NCBI GenBank assembly: GCA_027045905.1
Contig: JALTZY010000306.1
Location: forward strand, 1 to 36,526
DNA length: 36,526 bases
From: Paracoccaceae bacterium
Lineage (GTDB): Bacteria > Pseudomonadota > Alphaproteobacteria > Rhodobacterales > Rhodobacteraceae
Direction of reading: 5' to 3'
Shown here: piece by piece, positions 28,252 through 36,526 of the stretch
Layout: each line of letters begins with the position of its first letter
Numbering within the stretch: position 1 is the stretch's first letter
Translations under genes and position numbers: made by a program
Notes under the pieces: model-generated
Told to the model about the DNA's origin: nothing
The model's input: only the letters and a program-made list of their open reading frames with translations
Database searches by the model: none

Positions 28252-29555
28252 GCCGCCGCTCCTTTCCCAGAACGTTTCTGTTCGACCATCTGGAAGTAGC
28301 TCTCGAGCCGGTTCTTCACGTTCGCGGCCGAGAAATAGCGCGGATCCACCAGATCGGTCTCGATGAAGGCCGCGGGCTTGCCGGTGCGCTTTTCCACCTC
28401 GCGCATGATCAAAAGCTGGCCTGCCGAGAACGAATTGCACGACTTGATCGAATTGATCAGCAGCCCGTCGGCCTCGTATTCGTTGATGTAGTTCACCAGC
28501 ATGTCGATGCGCATGGGCAAGGAGCGGTTCGTATAGACGTTCAGGCAGTATTCGGCGAGGCTCTCGAGCGGGCGCTCCGGGTCATGGCGGAAGCCGAAAT
28601 CATAGGTGCCGCCGACCTTGGTGTAGGACGAGGCGACCACGGTCGCGCCTTCCTCGTAGAACATCTTCCAGAACTGACGGAAGGAGGTGTAATTGGGCGG
28701 GCCTTCAACCACGAGGCGGTATTTCTCGCCCTCCATGGTGCCGTCGGGCGTGATCGGGCCGAGCCCCTTGGCGATGCGCTCTTCCACCTCGCGGCGCAGG
28801 AACTTGTAGTATTCGATCGCGTCATCCGTGCCGCGAAAGGCGCCGAAGATCGGGCCGATATAGTAGATGCCGCCGAAATAGGCGTCGATCGGGCTGGGCT
28901 TGTGCTTGGCGCTTTGCAGCACGGCCACCAGATCGTCCTCGGCCCGGGCGGATTTCTTCAGATATTCGCGCAGGCGGTCGATGTCGAAATTCACGCCCGA
29001 GACTTCCTCCAGCGTCGGGATCACGTCTTCCTTCAGCTGCCTGACCATGTACTGGATCATGTTGGGCGTGATCCTGCCGTCGGCCATGTAGGGCGTCTGC
29101 AAGAAGATGGTCGGGCATTTGTACTGCTCGCGCAGCAGTTCGAACCACTTGAGAAAGGTGAAGCAGCCGGTATAGCTCAGGAGCAGCACGTCGGGCCTGG
29201 GAAGCTCGCGGGCATTGGGGCCGATATTGCCCTTCATCATCATGCCGATGTCCGATTTCACATAGGTGCAGACATCCTCGGAATGGCCGGCGCGCTCGGC
29301 CTCCATGATGTACTGGCCCGATTTCTTGCGCAGGCCGGACTGGATCGCGTTGACCTCGGGCAGGTTGTTGACGAGATCGAAGCACATGATCAGTTCGTTG
29401 AGGTTGCCCGGCACGAAGGTCGAGGCGACCTTCTCCCCGGTCATCGGCGCATCGCACAGGCGGTCATAATGGCGCGCCATCATCTCTTTTTGCAGGATCA
29501 TCGAGGCGTCCTTCTGGACGTCTTCGGGCCGGGCTTTCACGATGGCAGGTTTCAT
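28248..29555 (-). CDS. bcrB: Benzoyl-CoA reductase subunit B
   Basis: 2-hydroxyacyl-CoA dehydratase D-type family; [31 protein letters not shown]..., [58 protein letters not shown]. Confidence 0.93.
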   Translation of the reverse strand: MKPAIVKARPEDVQKDASMILQKEMMARHYDRLCDAPMTGEKVASTFVPGNLNELIMCFDLVNNLPEVNAIQSGLRKKSGQYIMEAERAGHSEDVCTYVKSDIGMMMKGNIGPNARELPRPDVLLLSYTGCFTFLKWFELLREQYKCPTIFLQTPYMADGRITPNMIQYMVRQLKEDVIPTLEEVSGVNFDIDRLREYLKKSARAEDDLVAVLQSAKHKPSPIDAYFGGIYYIGPIFGAFRGTDDAIEYYKFLRREVEERIAKGLGPITPDGTMEGEKYRLVVEGPPNYTSFRQFWKMFYEEGATVVASSYTKVGGTYDFGFRHDPERPLESLAEYCLNVYTNRSLPMRIDMLVNYINEYEADGLLINSIKSCNSFSAGQLLIMREVEKRTGKPAAFIETDLVDPRYFSAANVKNRLESYFQMVEQKRSGKGAAA

Positions 29556-30727
29556 GCCGCGCTCCACAGTTTGATAGAATCGACGAAGGTGCCCGCCTGC
29601 TCGCGGATGGGCTGCATCTGGCCGCTGTTCTCGGCGTATTTGAAGGCGATGTAGGGGATGTTTACCTCGTCCAGAACATGCTGGAGCATGGGACGGTCGA
29701 GCAGCGCCGGGTCGCAGAAGGAGGTGGAGGCGAAGATCACCCCCTCGGCCCCGGTGCGCTCCATGGCCCGGATCAGGAAGCGGCCCTTCTCCGCCTCGTC
29801 CGGCTCGTACTTGGCGGCGGTGGACATGGAGTGATGCAGGAAGGCGTGGCTCAGCGCCTCAAGCGGGTTGCCGTCGGTGGGGACTTCTTCGGTCAGCCAG
29901 CGGGCCACCAGCATGAAATCGTCATCCACCACATAGCAGCCGGCAAGCTCCAGCGACTTGATCAGGTTGAGCGGGGGCTGTTCGCAGAACATGCCGGTGA
30001 GGATCACCTTGGCGTTGTCCTTCATCGGGCGTCTGGTGGCGCGCGCCGCGTCGATATAGTCGCGCAGCATCGTGTTGTGCTCCTCCACCGGCAGCACCAG
30101 GCCTGCGCGTGCCACCAGATAGGCTTCGGAGGCGGGGGCCCGCCAGGGCAGCTCGGCGCGCAGGGCGTAAAGCGCGCGCAGGAGCGCGCGGTTTTCGTTA
30201 TAGACGGCGATCGAGGCGTTGATGTCGTCATCCGTGACCTTGCGCCCCGAGATCCGCTCGAGCCCCTCGAGAAGCTCGCGCATCTCGCCGATATAGAAGC
30301 GCCCGCCGATCTCGTCGTCGAAGGTCTGGGGGGTGTCGAAATACTTGACATAAACATCCGGGAAAAGCGTCATCCACATGCCGGAAAGGTTGCGGATCAC
30401 ATCGCAGATCGAGGGAAACAGCATCCCCGAGACGAAATCGAGCCGCCCCGACAGGCCAAGCTCGATGGTCGAGCGCGGGATGCGACAGATGTAGCTCTGA
30501 TAATAGGCGTCGCCATGGATCACCTCGAGCCGGTCGCCCCCGCCCATGACGCCCAGAGGCAGCATCCCGGCGGCATGGATCAGCTCGCGCGGCACATAGA
30601 TCGGCAAATGCCCGATCACATGGCGGCCCGGCTCGGCCTCCTTCCACGCGCGCGCGGCGGTGAAATCGAGATCGTCGTAAAGCGCCTCGGCGCGGGCGAC
30701 GATTTCTTCTGTGGTTTTCCCGGTCAT
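29552..30727 (-). CDS. bcrC: Benzoyl-CoA reductase subunit C
   Basis: GHLPIYVPRELIHAAGMLPLGVMGGGDRLEVIHGDAYYQSYICRIPRSTIELGLSGRLDFVSGMLFPSICDVIRNLSGMW; 4-nt overlaps with dch and bcrB. Confidence 0.93.
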   Translation of the reverse strand: MTGKTTEEIVARAEALYDDLDFTAARAWKEAEPGRHVIGHLPIYVPRELIHAAGMLPLGVMGGGDRLEVIHGDAYYQSYICRIPRSTIELGLSGRLDFVSGMLFPSICDVIRNLSGMWMTLFPDVYVKYFDTPQTFDDEIGGRFYIGEMRELLEGLERISGRKVTDDDINASIAVYNENRALLRALYALRAELPWRAPASEAYLVARAGLVLPVEEHNTMLRDYIDAARATRRPMKDNAKVILTGMFCEQPPLNLIKSLELAGCYVVDDDFMLVARWLTEEVPTDGNPLEALSHAFLHHSMSTAAKYEPDEAEKGRFLIRAMERTGAEGVIFASTSFCDPALLDRPMLQHVLDEVNIPYIAFKYAENSGQMQPIREQAGTFVDSIKLWSAA

Positions 30728-31491
30728 CTGTTCTCCCACCTGGCTGGGCGCTTGGCGAGGAAGGCGTTCAGCCCCTCCACCGCGTCGCGGGTTTGCATGA
30801 GCTCGGTCAGATAGATCCGCTCCACCTCGTCGAGGCGCGGCAGGACGCGGGCGAGGAAAGGCTCGCGCGCCGCCCGCACCGCGAGGCGCAGAGACGAGGT
30901 GCTTTTCACCGCCAGATGTTTCTCCACATAGGCGCGCGCGGCATCCTCCGGCGTATCGGTCAGGTGGTCGATGAGGCCCGCCTCCAGCGCCTCGCCCGCC
31001 CCCATGGAGCGGCCCGAGAGCAGCAGATCCTGCGCCAGAGCCTGGCCCATGCGCTCGGGCATGAGCACGCTTGCGGCAGGCGCAAAGACGCCGAGCTTCA
31101 TCTCCGGCTGGCCCAGTTGCGCATCCGGCGCGGCAAAGATCATGTGCCCGGCCATGGCAAGCTCGAGCCCGCCGCCCAGGCACTGGCCGCGCACCGCCAC
31201 CAGCACCGGCAGCGGAAAGGCCAGCATCATGCGGATGAGCCTGTGCAGGCTCGTGAGCATTCCCTCGCATTGCTCGGGCAGATGCTCCTCGACCGAGGCA
31301 CCGAAGGAAAAGTGCGGCCCCTCGGCGCCCAGCAGCACCGCGGCGAGAGCGCTGTCATGGGCGGCCGCATCGAACGCATGGGTGAGCGCGGCGATCATCC
31401 CGGCATCGACGATATTCGCCTTGGGCCGATCGAGCGTCAGGCGCAAAAGCTTGCCGTCAAGCTCGGTATTCGCTCTCAGGCACTCGCTCAC
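30724..31491 (-). CDS. dch: Cyclohexa-1,5-diene-1-carboxyl-CoA hydratase
   Basis: GTG start (GTGAGCGAGTGC); crotonase fold with LTLDRPKANIVDAGMIAALTHAF, RGQCLGGGLELAMAGHMIFA, LGQPEMKLGVFAPAAS; gene order with oah/bcrC. Confidence 0.9.
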   Translation of the reverse strand: MSECLRANTELDGKLLRLTLDRPKANIVDAGMIAALTHAFDAAAHDSALAAVLLGAEGPHFSFGASVEEHLPEQCEGMLTSLHRLIRMMLAFPLPVLVAVRGQCLGGGLELAMAGHMIFAAPDAQLGQPEMKLGVFAPAASVLMPERMGQALAQDLLLSGRSMGAGEALEAGLIDHLTDTPEDAARAYVEKHLAVKSTSSLRLAVRAAREPFLARVLPRLDEVERIYLTELMQTRDAVEGLNAFLAKRPARWENR

Positions 31492-32600
31492 TTGCGCACC
31501 CCCGGCATGAAGCTGTCGATGAATTCGGGCGTCCACTTCGCTCCCGCCGCAAGCTCCTGGCGCAGGGCCACGAAATCGACCTCGCGGCCCACTTCACGGT
31601 TGCCTTCATTGAAGGCGCGGAAGCCCATATTGGCCTCGGTCATCATGTTGTTTGCCAGCCAGGCGCGGGAATTTTCCTTGTTCATGTTCCAGGCATTGAG
31701 CTTGGGCTTGCGCAGCTCCTCGAGCGTCTTGGTGGTGCAGTCCGGGAAGGTGAGCAGCAGCTTGCCGGCAAGCTCTTCCACCTTCGCATCCAGCGCGCTC
31801 AGGTCCACCTCGCCGCGCGCAAGCAGCGCCTTGCCCTCGGCGGCGGCTTCGCCGGTCCTGAATTCGCCATGCAGGATGCGCCCGTAGGCATCGGTCTTCA
31901 TCTCGGTCTCGACCAGCGGATTGGCGACATATTCGCCATCCACCTTCAGCCCCGGCACGATATCGGTCAGGATGCCCAGCCGCTGCGCCTGGTGCGCCGA
32001 AAAGGGCTCGCAGAGCACGCCCGAGACAAAGGCCTGCTCGCAGCCGATCATCACCGGCAGGAAGTCGGTGGAGCCGCCGATCGGGGCCGAGCCGTGCTTG
32101 GGACCGGCCTGGCCGAAGCGGGAAAGGTCCTGGGCCACGGAGAAATCGCAGGCCATGCCGATCTCCTGCCCGCCGCCGATACGCATGCCGTTCACCCGAC
32201 AGATCACCGGCTTGTCGCAGGTGAGGATACTGCTTACCATGTCGTTGAAAAGCCGCATGTACTGGCGATATTCCTGCGGGCGACCGGCGTAATATTCGGC
32301 GTATTCCTTCGTGTTGCCGCCGGTGCAAAAGGCCTTGTCGCCCACAGCGGTGAAAATAACCGCATTCACGTCGCGCATGTTGGACGCGGCGCGAAAGGCG
32401 AGGATCACGGCCTTGACCATATCGGTGGTGTAGGAATTGTACTGGGCCGGATTGTCGAGGATGACCCAGGCATTGTAGAGCCCTTCCACCTCGCTGCCGT
32501 CGGGCAGGGTCGCAGGCCGGCGCTCGAAACGCACCTTGTCGGAAATCCGGGTCAGCGTTTCGGGGCTGATCAGGTCATGCTCTTCAAACTGAAAACTCAT
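31488..32600 (-). CDS. oah: 6-oxocyclohex-1-ene-1-carbonyl-CoA hydrolase (ring-opening)
   Basis: NAWVILDNPAQYNSYTTDMVKAVILAFRAASNMRDVNAVIFTAVGDKAFCTGGNTKEYAEYYAGRPQEYRQYMRLFNDMV..., BamA/Oah family. Confidence 0.94.
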   Translation of the reverse strand: MSFQFEEHDLISPETLTRISDKVRFERRPATLPDGSEVEGLYNAWVILDNPAQYNSYTTDMVKAVILAFRAASNMRDVNAVIFTAVGDKAFCTGGNTKEYAEYYAGRPQEYRQYMRLFNDMVSSILTCDKPVICRVNGMRIGGGQEIGMACDFSVAQDLSRFGQAGPKHGSAPIGGSTDFLPVMIGCEQAFVSGVLCEPFSAHQAQRLGILTDIVPGLKVDGEYVANPLVETEMKTDAYGRILHGEFRTGEAAAEGKALLARGEVDLSALDAKVEELAGKLLLTFPDCTTKTLEELRKPKLNAWNMNKENSRAWLANNMMTEANMGFRAFNEGNREVGREVDFVALRQELAAGAKWTPEFIDSFMPGVRK

Positions 32601-32611
32601 CTCTCTCTCCT

Positions 32612-33670
32612 TCAGGGCACCAGAATCTGGCGCTTGATCGTCTCGCCCGCATGGACGGCGCGAAAGACTTCGTTGATCTCGTCGAGCGGCCTGTGCTCGA
32701 TGAAGGGCGCGAGCTTGACCTTGCCCTCTTCGACCAGAGCCAGCGCGCCGGGGTAAAGCTCGGGCGGGCAGCCCCAATTGCCCAGGAGGCGGGCGTGAAA
32801 GGCCATGAGGTTCGAAAGCCTGACCTCCACCTTGTCCATGGTGAAGCCGACCACGCACATGGTACCGCCATGGGTGAGCAGCCCGAAGGCGGCCTTCTGC
32901 CCGGCCGCCGTGCCGGAACATTCCATGACGATCCATTCGCGCGTGCGCAGACCGTTTTCGCGGGCGAAATCGAGAATCGCGCCCTTGAGGCTGCGCGGGT
33001 CATGTTCGCGGGCATCGAGCGTCAGCGCGGCACCGTATCGGGCCGCGGCGGCGAGCTTTTCAGCCACCACGTCGATGGCCACCACCGTCGCCCCCAGCGC
33101 GTGCGCCACCTGCACCGCATAGCCGCCGACCCCGCCCACGCCGTTGACGATCACCAGATCGTCCTCACCCACACCCGCCTGCACAGCGGCCTGCCAGGGC
33201 GTGGTGAGCGCATCTGCCACCACCGAGACATCGGCGAGGCCCAGCCCCTGGGCGGCGAGCTTTTCGGTATCCACCGGGCAGAGCCCGCGCGCCGGCACGG
33301 TGATGTGGGAGGCAAAGCCGCCCTCTATGTCGTTGCCCGGCATCTTCTGCGCCTTGCAGATCGTGCCCTTGCCACGCTTGCAGGCATCGCATTCGCCGCA
33401 GGGCATGACGGCGGGGATGATGACCGGCTTGCCGATCCACTCCTCGCCCCCCTCCCCGGCGGCCGTGACCACGCCGGAAATCTCGTGGCCCAGGGTGAGC
33501 GGCAGGGCACGATTGGTGCGCACGCCATCGTAGTAGAAGCCCAGATCGGTGTGGCAGACGCCACAGCCCGCCACCTCCACCACCACCTCGCCGGGGCCCG
33601 GGGGGGCGGGCTCGAATTCGACCATCTGCAGGGGCTCTCCCTGCGAAACCATCTGCCAGCGCCGCGCCAT
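32612..33670 (-). CDS. had: 6-hydroxycyclohex-1-ene-1-carbonyl-CoA dehydrogenase (zinc ADH family)
   Basis: [34 protein letters not shown]..., [52 protein letters not shown]; first gene of the bcr operon. Confidence 0.92.
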   Translation of the reverse strand: MARRWQMVSQGEPLQMVEFEPAPPGPGEVVVEVAGCGVCHTDLGFYYDGVRTNRALPLTLGHEISGVVTAAGEGGEEWIGKPVIIPAVMPCGECDACKRGKGTICKAQKMPGNDIEGGFASHITVPARGLCPVDTEKLAAQGLGLADVSVVADALTTPWQAAVQAGVGEDDLVIVNGVGGVGGYAVQVAHALGATVVAIDVVAEKLAAAARYGAALTLDAREHDPRSLKGAILDFARENGLRTREWIVMECSGTAAGQKAAFGLLTHGGTMCVVGFTMDKVEVRLSNLMAFHARLLGNWGCPPELYPGALALVEEGKVKLAPFIEHRPLDEINEVFRAVHAGETIKRQILVP

Positions 33671-33758
33671 GATTCTCCCCCGTTTGGGCCCGTTTTCCCG
33701 GATTTTCCCGCGGTCAGGACCTTGTTGACATGCTGCGCGCTCTTAATTACCGTAAATT

Positions 33759-33771
33759 GGTACTCGAATAC
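33759..33771. promoter_or_regulatory. Candidate operator GGTACTCGAATAC in the had/korA divergent intergenic region
   Basis: Shares 9 of 13 positions with GGTACCATTATAC at 23153-23165; lies close to a TTGACA at 33724-33729. Confidence 0.4.
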
Positions 33772-33816
33772 ATGATTTGGGTCAACCGTCAAATTCACCA
33801 CGCGGGAGGCAGCCGG

Positions 33817-35541
33817 ATGGCAGATACCAGATCAGCGCGTGAAAATGTCTCCTTTGCCGTGGTCGGCACCGGCGGCAAGGGGGCAATCACCGCAGGCGCG
33901 ATCCTGCTGGAGGCAGCCGGCAAGGGCGGCTGGCACGGGCTGCTGACCCGCTCGGTCGGCCCGCAGATCCGGGGCGGTGAGGCCGCGGCGCTGGTGCGGC
34001 TGGCGACGAAGCCCGCCTTTACCATGGCGCGCGATTTCAACATCCTCGTCGCGCTCGACTGGAAGAATGCCGACCGCTTCATCTCGGCCATGCCGGTGGC
34101 GCGCGGCGGACTGGTGATCGCCGATCCGGCCTCTGGCTCCGCGCCCCGCGCGGTGCAGGAGGCCAGTTGCACCATCGCCGAAGTGCCGATCGCCGCCCTG
34201 GCCAAGGAGATCGGCGGCGGGCGGGAAAACATGGTCGCGGTGGGGCTGGTCGCCCGGCTGGTCGGACTTGAAGAGGAGGCGGTGATGGAGGTGATCGCCG
34301 CCAGGCTCGGGCGCAAGGGGCGGGCGGCAGTCGATAGCGGCCGCGCCTGCCTCGAGGCCGGGATGGAGGCGGCCGAGGCGCTCGTCCCCGCCTTCCCGCT
34401 CGCACCGGCCCCGGAGCGCGATTCGCCGCGCTGGCTGATCACCGGCAACGAGGCGATGGGGCTCGGCCTCCTGCGCGGAGGCATCCGCTTCGCCGCCGCC
34501 TATCCGATCACTCCGGCGACCGACCTGCTCGAATACCTCGCCCCGGCGCTCTCGCGCATCGGCGGGGCGCTGTTGCAAGCCGAAGACGAACTGGCCTCGA
34601 TCAATATGGCGCTGGGCGCCTCCTTCGGCGGGCGCCCCTCGGTCACGGCCACTTCCGGGCCCGGGCTCGCGCTGATGATGGAGAGCCTCGGGCTCGCGGC
34701 AGCCTCGGAAACCCCGGTGGTGGTGGTGGACGTGATGCGGGTCGGGCCTTCGACCGGGATTGCCACCAAGTCCGAGCAGTCGGACCTCAATATCGCCGTC
34801 CATGGCTTCCATGGCGATGCGCCGCATGTGGTGCTGGCGCCGCTCGGCGTGGCCGACTGCCTCTTTGTCGGTCAATGGGCGGTGCACCTGGCCGAAAGCC
34901 TGCAAACCCCGGTGATCGTGCTTTCGGACCAGTCGATCGGCCAGGCCCGTGTGGTGATCGACCGGCCAGCCGACATGCAGTTCCTCACCCGGCGCAAAGC
35001 GTTTCGCGCCACGGGCGAGCCCTACCTGCGCTATGCGCTGACCGCGGACGGCGTGTCGCCCATGGCGATCCCCGGCCAGCCCGGCGGCCAGTACACGGCC
35101 GACGGCCTGACCCATGCCCAAAGCGGCGCGCCTTCTTCGGCGGCCAAAGATCAGAGCGAGCAGATGGCCAAACGCGCGCGCAAGATCGAGCTGTTCGATT
35201 TCGGCGACTACTGGGGAGAGATCGAAGGGCCGGAAGAGGCGGAAACGGTGATCCTCACCTGGGGCTCGATGGCCGGCGCCGCACGCGAGGCATTGGGCGG
35301 CGATACCCGCCTCATCGCCCTGCGCCTGATCTCGCCCCTGCCGGTTGGCCAGATCCAGCCCGCCCTGAAAGGGGCGAAACGGGTTCTGCTGGTCGAACAG
35401 AATGCCTCGGGCCAGCTCTATCGCCACATCCGCGCCCATATGGACCTGCCCGGCGAGGTCCGCCAGCTGAACCGCGAAGGGCCCGACCTGATCGGCCCAC
35501 AAGAGATAGCCGCCACCCTGCGCGATTGGAGCCCAGCATGA
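33817..35541 (+). CDS. korA: 2-oxoacid (2-oxoglutarate):ferredoxin oxidoreductase, fused gamma-alpha subunit
   Basis: FAVVGTGGKGAITAGAILLEAA (gamma domain), GNEAMGLGLLRGGIRFAAAYPITPATDLLEYLA, ATSGPGLALMMESLGLA. Confidence 0.9.
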   Translation: MADTRSARENVSFAVVGTGGKGAITAGAILLEAAGKGGWHGLLTRSVGPQIRGGEAAALVRLATKPAFTMARDFNILVALDWKNADRFISAMPVARGGLVIADPASGSAPRAVQEASCTIAEVPIAALAKEIGGGRENMVAVGLVARLVGLEEEAVMEVIAARLGRKGRAAVDSGRACLEAGMEAAEALVPAFPLAPAPERDSPRWLITGNEAMGLGLLRGGIRFAAAYPITPATDLLEYLAPALSRIGGALLQAEDELASINMALGASFGGRPSVTATSGPGLALMMESLGLAAASETPVVVVDVMRVGPSTGIATKSEQSDLNIAVHGFHGDAPHVVLAPLGVADCLFVGQWAVHLAESLQTPVIVLSDQSIGQARVVIDRPADMQFLTRRKAFRATGEPYLRYALTADGVSPMAIPGQPGGQYTADGLTHAQSGAPSSAAKDQSEQMAKRARKIELFDFGDYWGEIEGPEEAETVILTWGSMAGAAREALGGDTRLIALRLISPLPVGQIQPALKGAKRVLLVEQNASGQLYRHIRAHMDLPGEVRQLNREGPDLIGPQEIAATLRDWSPA

Positions 35542-36362
35542 ACAAACCGAACCTGAAAGCGAGCGATTTCAAATCGGACCTGACGCCGATCTGGTGCCCG
35601 GGCTGCGGGGATTTTCATGTGCTGATGTCGATCACCCGGGCGCTCGCCGCCACCGGGCGCCCGCCCGAACAGGTGGCGGCGATCTCCGGCATCGGCTGCT
35701 CCTCGCGCATCCCCGCCTATACCAATTGCTACGGCTTCCACGGCGTACACGGCCGCGCCCTGCCGGTGGCCGCAGGGCTCAAGGTCGCCCGACCCGACCT
35801 CACGGTGCTGGCGCTCTCGGGCGATGGCGACGGCTTCTCGATCGGCGGCAATCACTTCCTGCATGCCTGCCGGCGCAATATCGACATGACCTATATCGTC
35901 ATGGACAACCGCGTCTATGGCATGACCAAGGGCCAGCCCTCGCCCACCACCGAGCCCGACTGGGATAGCGCCCTCTCACCCGGCGGCACCGGGCTCAGCC
36001 CCTTTCACCCGCTGGTGATCGCGCTGGCCTCGGGGGCGAATTTCGTCGCGCGGGAATTTTCCGGCGATATCAAGGGCTGCACCGCCACCATCGCCGAGGC
36101 GATCAGGCATCCCGGCTTTTCCTTCGTCGAAATCCTCAGCCCCTGCGTCACCTTCCGCCCCGACGAGCGCGAGTGGAAGGGCAAGGTACACAAGGCCAGC
36201 GTACCCGAAACCGACGACCCGGCCCGCGCCGCGCGCCGGATCATGACCGATGACGGCATGAATACCGGCATCCTCTACCGCGGCAAACGGCGCCCCTACC
36301 ACACCAGCGTCAGCGACGAAGCCGGCGACATCGCCGCGCTGGAAACACGTTTCGAGATCTGA
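35538..36362 (+). CDS. korB: 2-oxoacid (2-oxoglutarate):ferredoxin oxidoreductase, beta (TPP) subunit
   Basis: TPIWCPGCGDFHVLMSITRAL, GIGCSSRIPAYTNCYGFHGVHGRALPVAAG, LSGDGDGFSIGGNHFLHACRRNIDMTYIVMDNRVYGMTKGQPSPTT. Confidence 0.93.
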   Translation: MNKPNLKASDFKSDLTPIWCPGCGDFHVLMSITRALAATGRPPEQVAAISGIGCSSRIPAYTNCYGFHGVHGRALPVAAGLKVARPDLTVLALSGDGDGFSIGGNHFLHACRRNIDMTYIVMDNRVYGMTKGQPSPTTEPDWDSALSPGGTGLSPFHPLVIALASGANFVAREFSGDIKGCTATIAEAIRHPGFSFVEILSPCVTFRPDEREWKGKVHKASVPETDDPARAARRIMTDDGMNTGILYRGKRRPYHTSVSDEAGDIAALETRFEI

Positions 36363-36425
36363 GGCGGGGCCTGACCCGCCGCCCGATTGGCCGGTACTCG
36401 GTAACCGCACGATTGCTACCGCCAT

Positions 36426-36526
36426 TCAGGCGGCGTTTTCGAGTTTGGCGCCGGGTTTTCTGTTCCAGGGGAGCAGTTCGTCGATGCGGTTGATCTTGTG
36501 ATCCTGGATGCGGTCGAGGACGTCGG
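36426..36526 (-). mobile_element. IS66-family transposase, C-terminal fragment, element continues beyond window
   Basis: Minus-strand translation ...DVLDRIQDHKINRIDELLPWNRKPGAKLENAA* matches the IS66 TnpC C-terminal pattern; possible element end near 36401 (GTAACCGCAC...). Confidence 0.75.

Noticed and set aside
26075-30727. 2-hydroxyglutaryl-CoA dehydratase and activator
   Set aside because: Two BcrA/BcrD-type ATPase subunits plus adjacent dch-oah-had indicate benzoyl-CoA reductase rather than a single-activator dehydratase.
33832-35502. 556-aa minus-strand ORF opposite korA
   Set aside because: Shadow ORF; korA motifs on + strand are clear.
1-36526. CRISPR arrays, tRNA, rRNA genes, prophage or toxin-antitoxin modules
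   Set aside because: No regularly spaced repeats, tRNA-like cloverleaf motifs or phage gene runs were noticed on reading; no dedicated scan could be run.

Overview
GC-rich alphaproteobacterial chromosome segment, Rhodobacterales-like judging by the DUF2125-type protein, the porin and the DUF3576-leuS-lptE-holA order. About 1-17.85 kb is mostly housekeeping: CysQ/IMPase fragment, TldD/PmbA, DUF2125, SDR, enoyl-CoA hydratase, BaiN-like flavoprotein, XthA, VOC, SoxR, an OmpR-type response regulator, RibA, an L,D-transpeptidase, a PEBP protein, YggS, porin, DUF3576, LeuS, LptE, HolA and GST. About 17.85-36.4 kb is a compact anaerobic aromatic-degradation island in four transcription units. (i) 4-hydroxybenzoyl-CoA reductase hcrC-hcrA-hcrB, coupled by 4-nt overlaps to a DUF2249-like gene and an NnrS/heme-copper-like membrane protein. 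(ii) A divergent unit of GNAT, Rrf2 regulator, hemerythrin and tandem GNAT. (iii) had-oah-dch-bcrC-bcrB-bcrA-bcrD-fdx, a Thauera-type benzoyl-CoA pathway with ATP-dependent class I benzoyl-CoA reductase. (iv) Divergent korAB, 2-oxoglutarate:ferredoxin oxidoreductase. The window ends inside an IS66-type transposase C-terminus. Most interesting: an apparent accessory module (hemerythrin, DUF2249, NnrS-like, three paralogous GNAT domains, Cys-poor Rrf2) wired into an oxygen-sensitive pathway; a shared GGTACNNNNATAC motif in both divergent promoter regions; and a near-textbook SoxR promoter driving VOC-xthA. All functional names come from motif recognition by eye; no database search was run.
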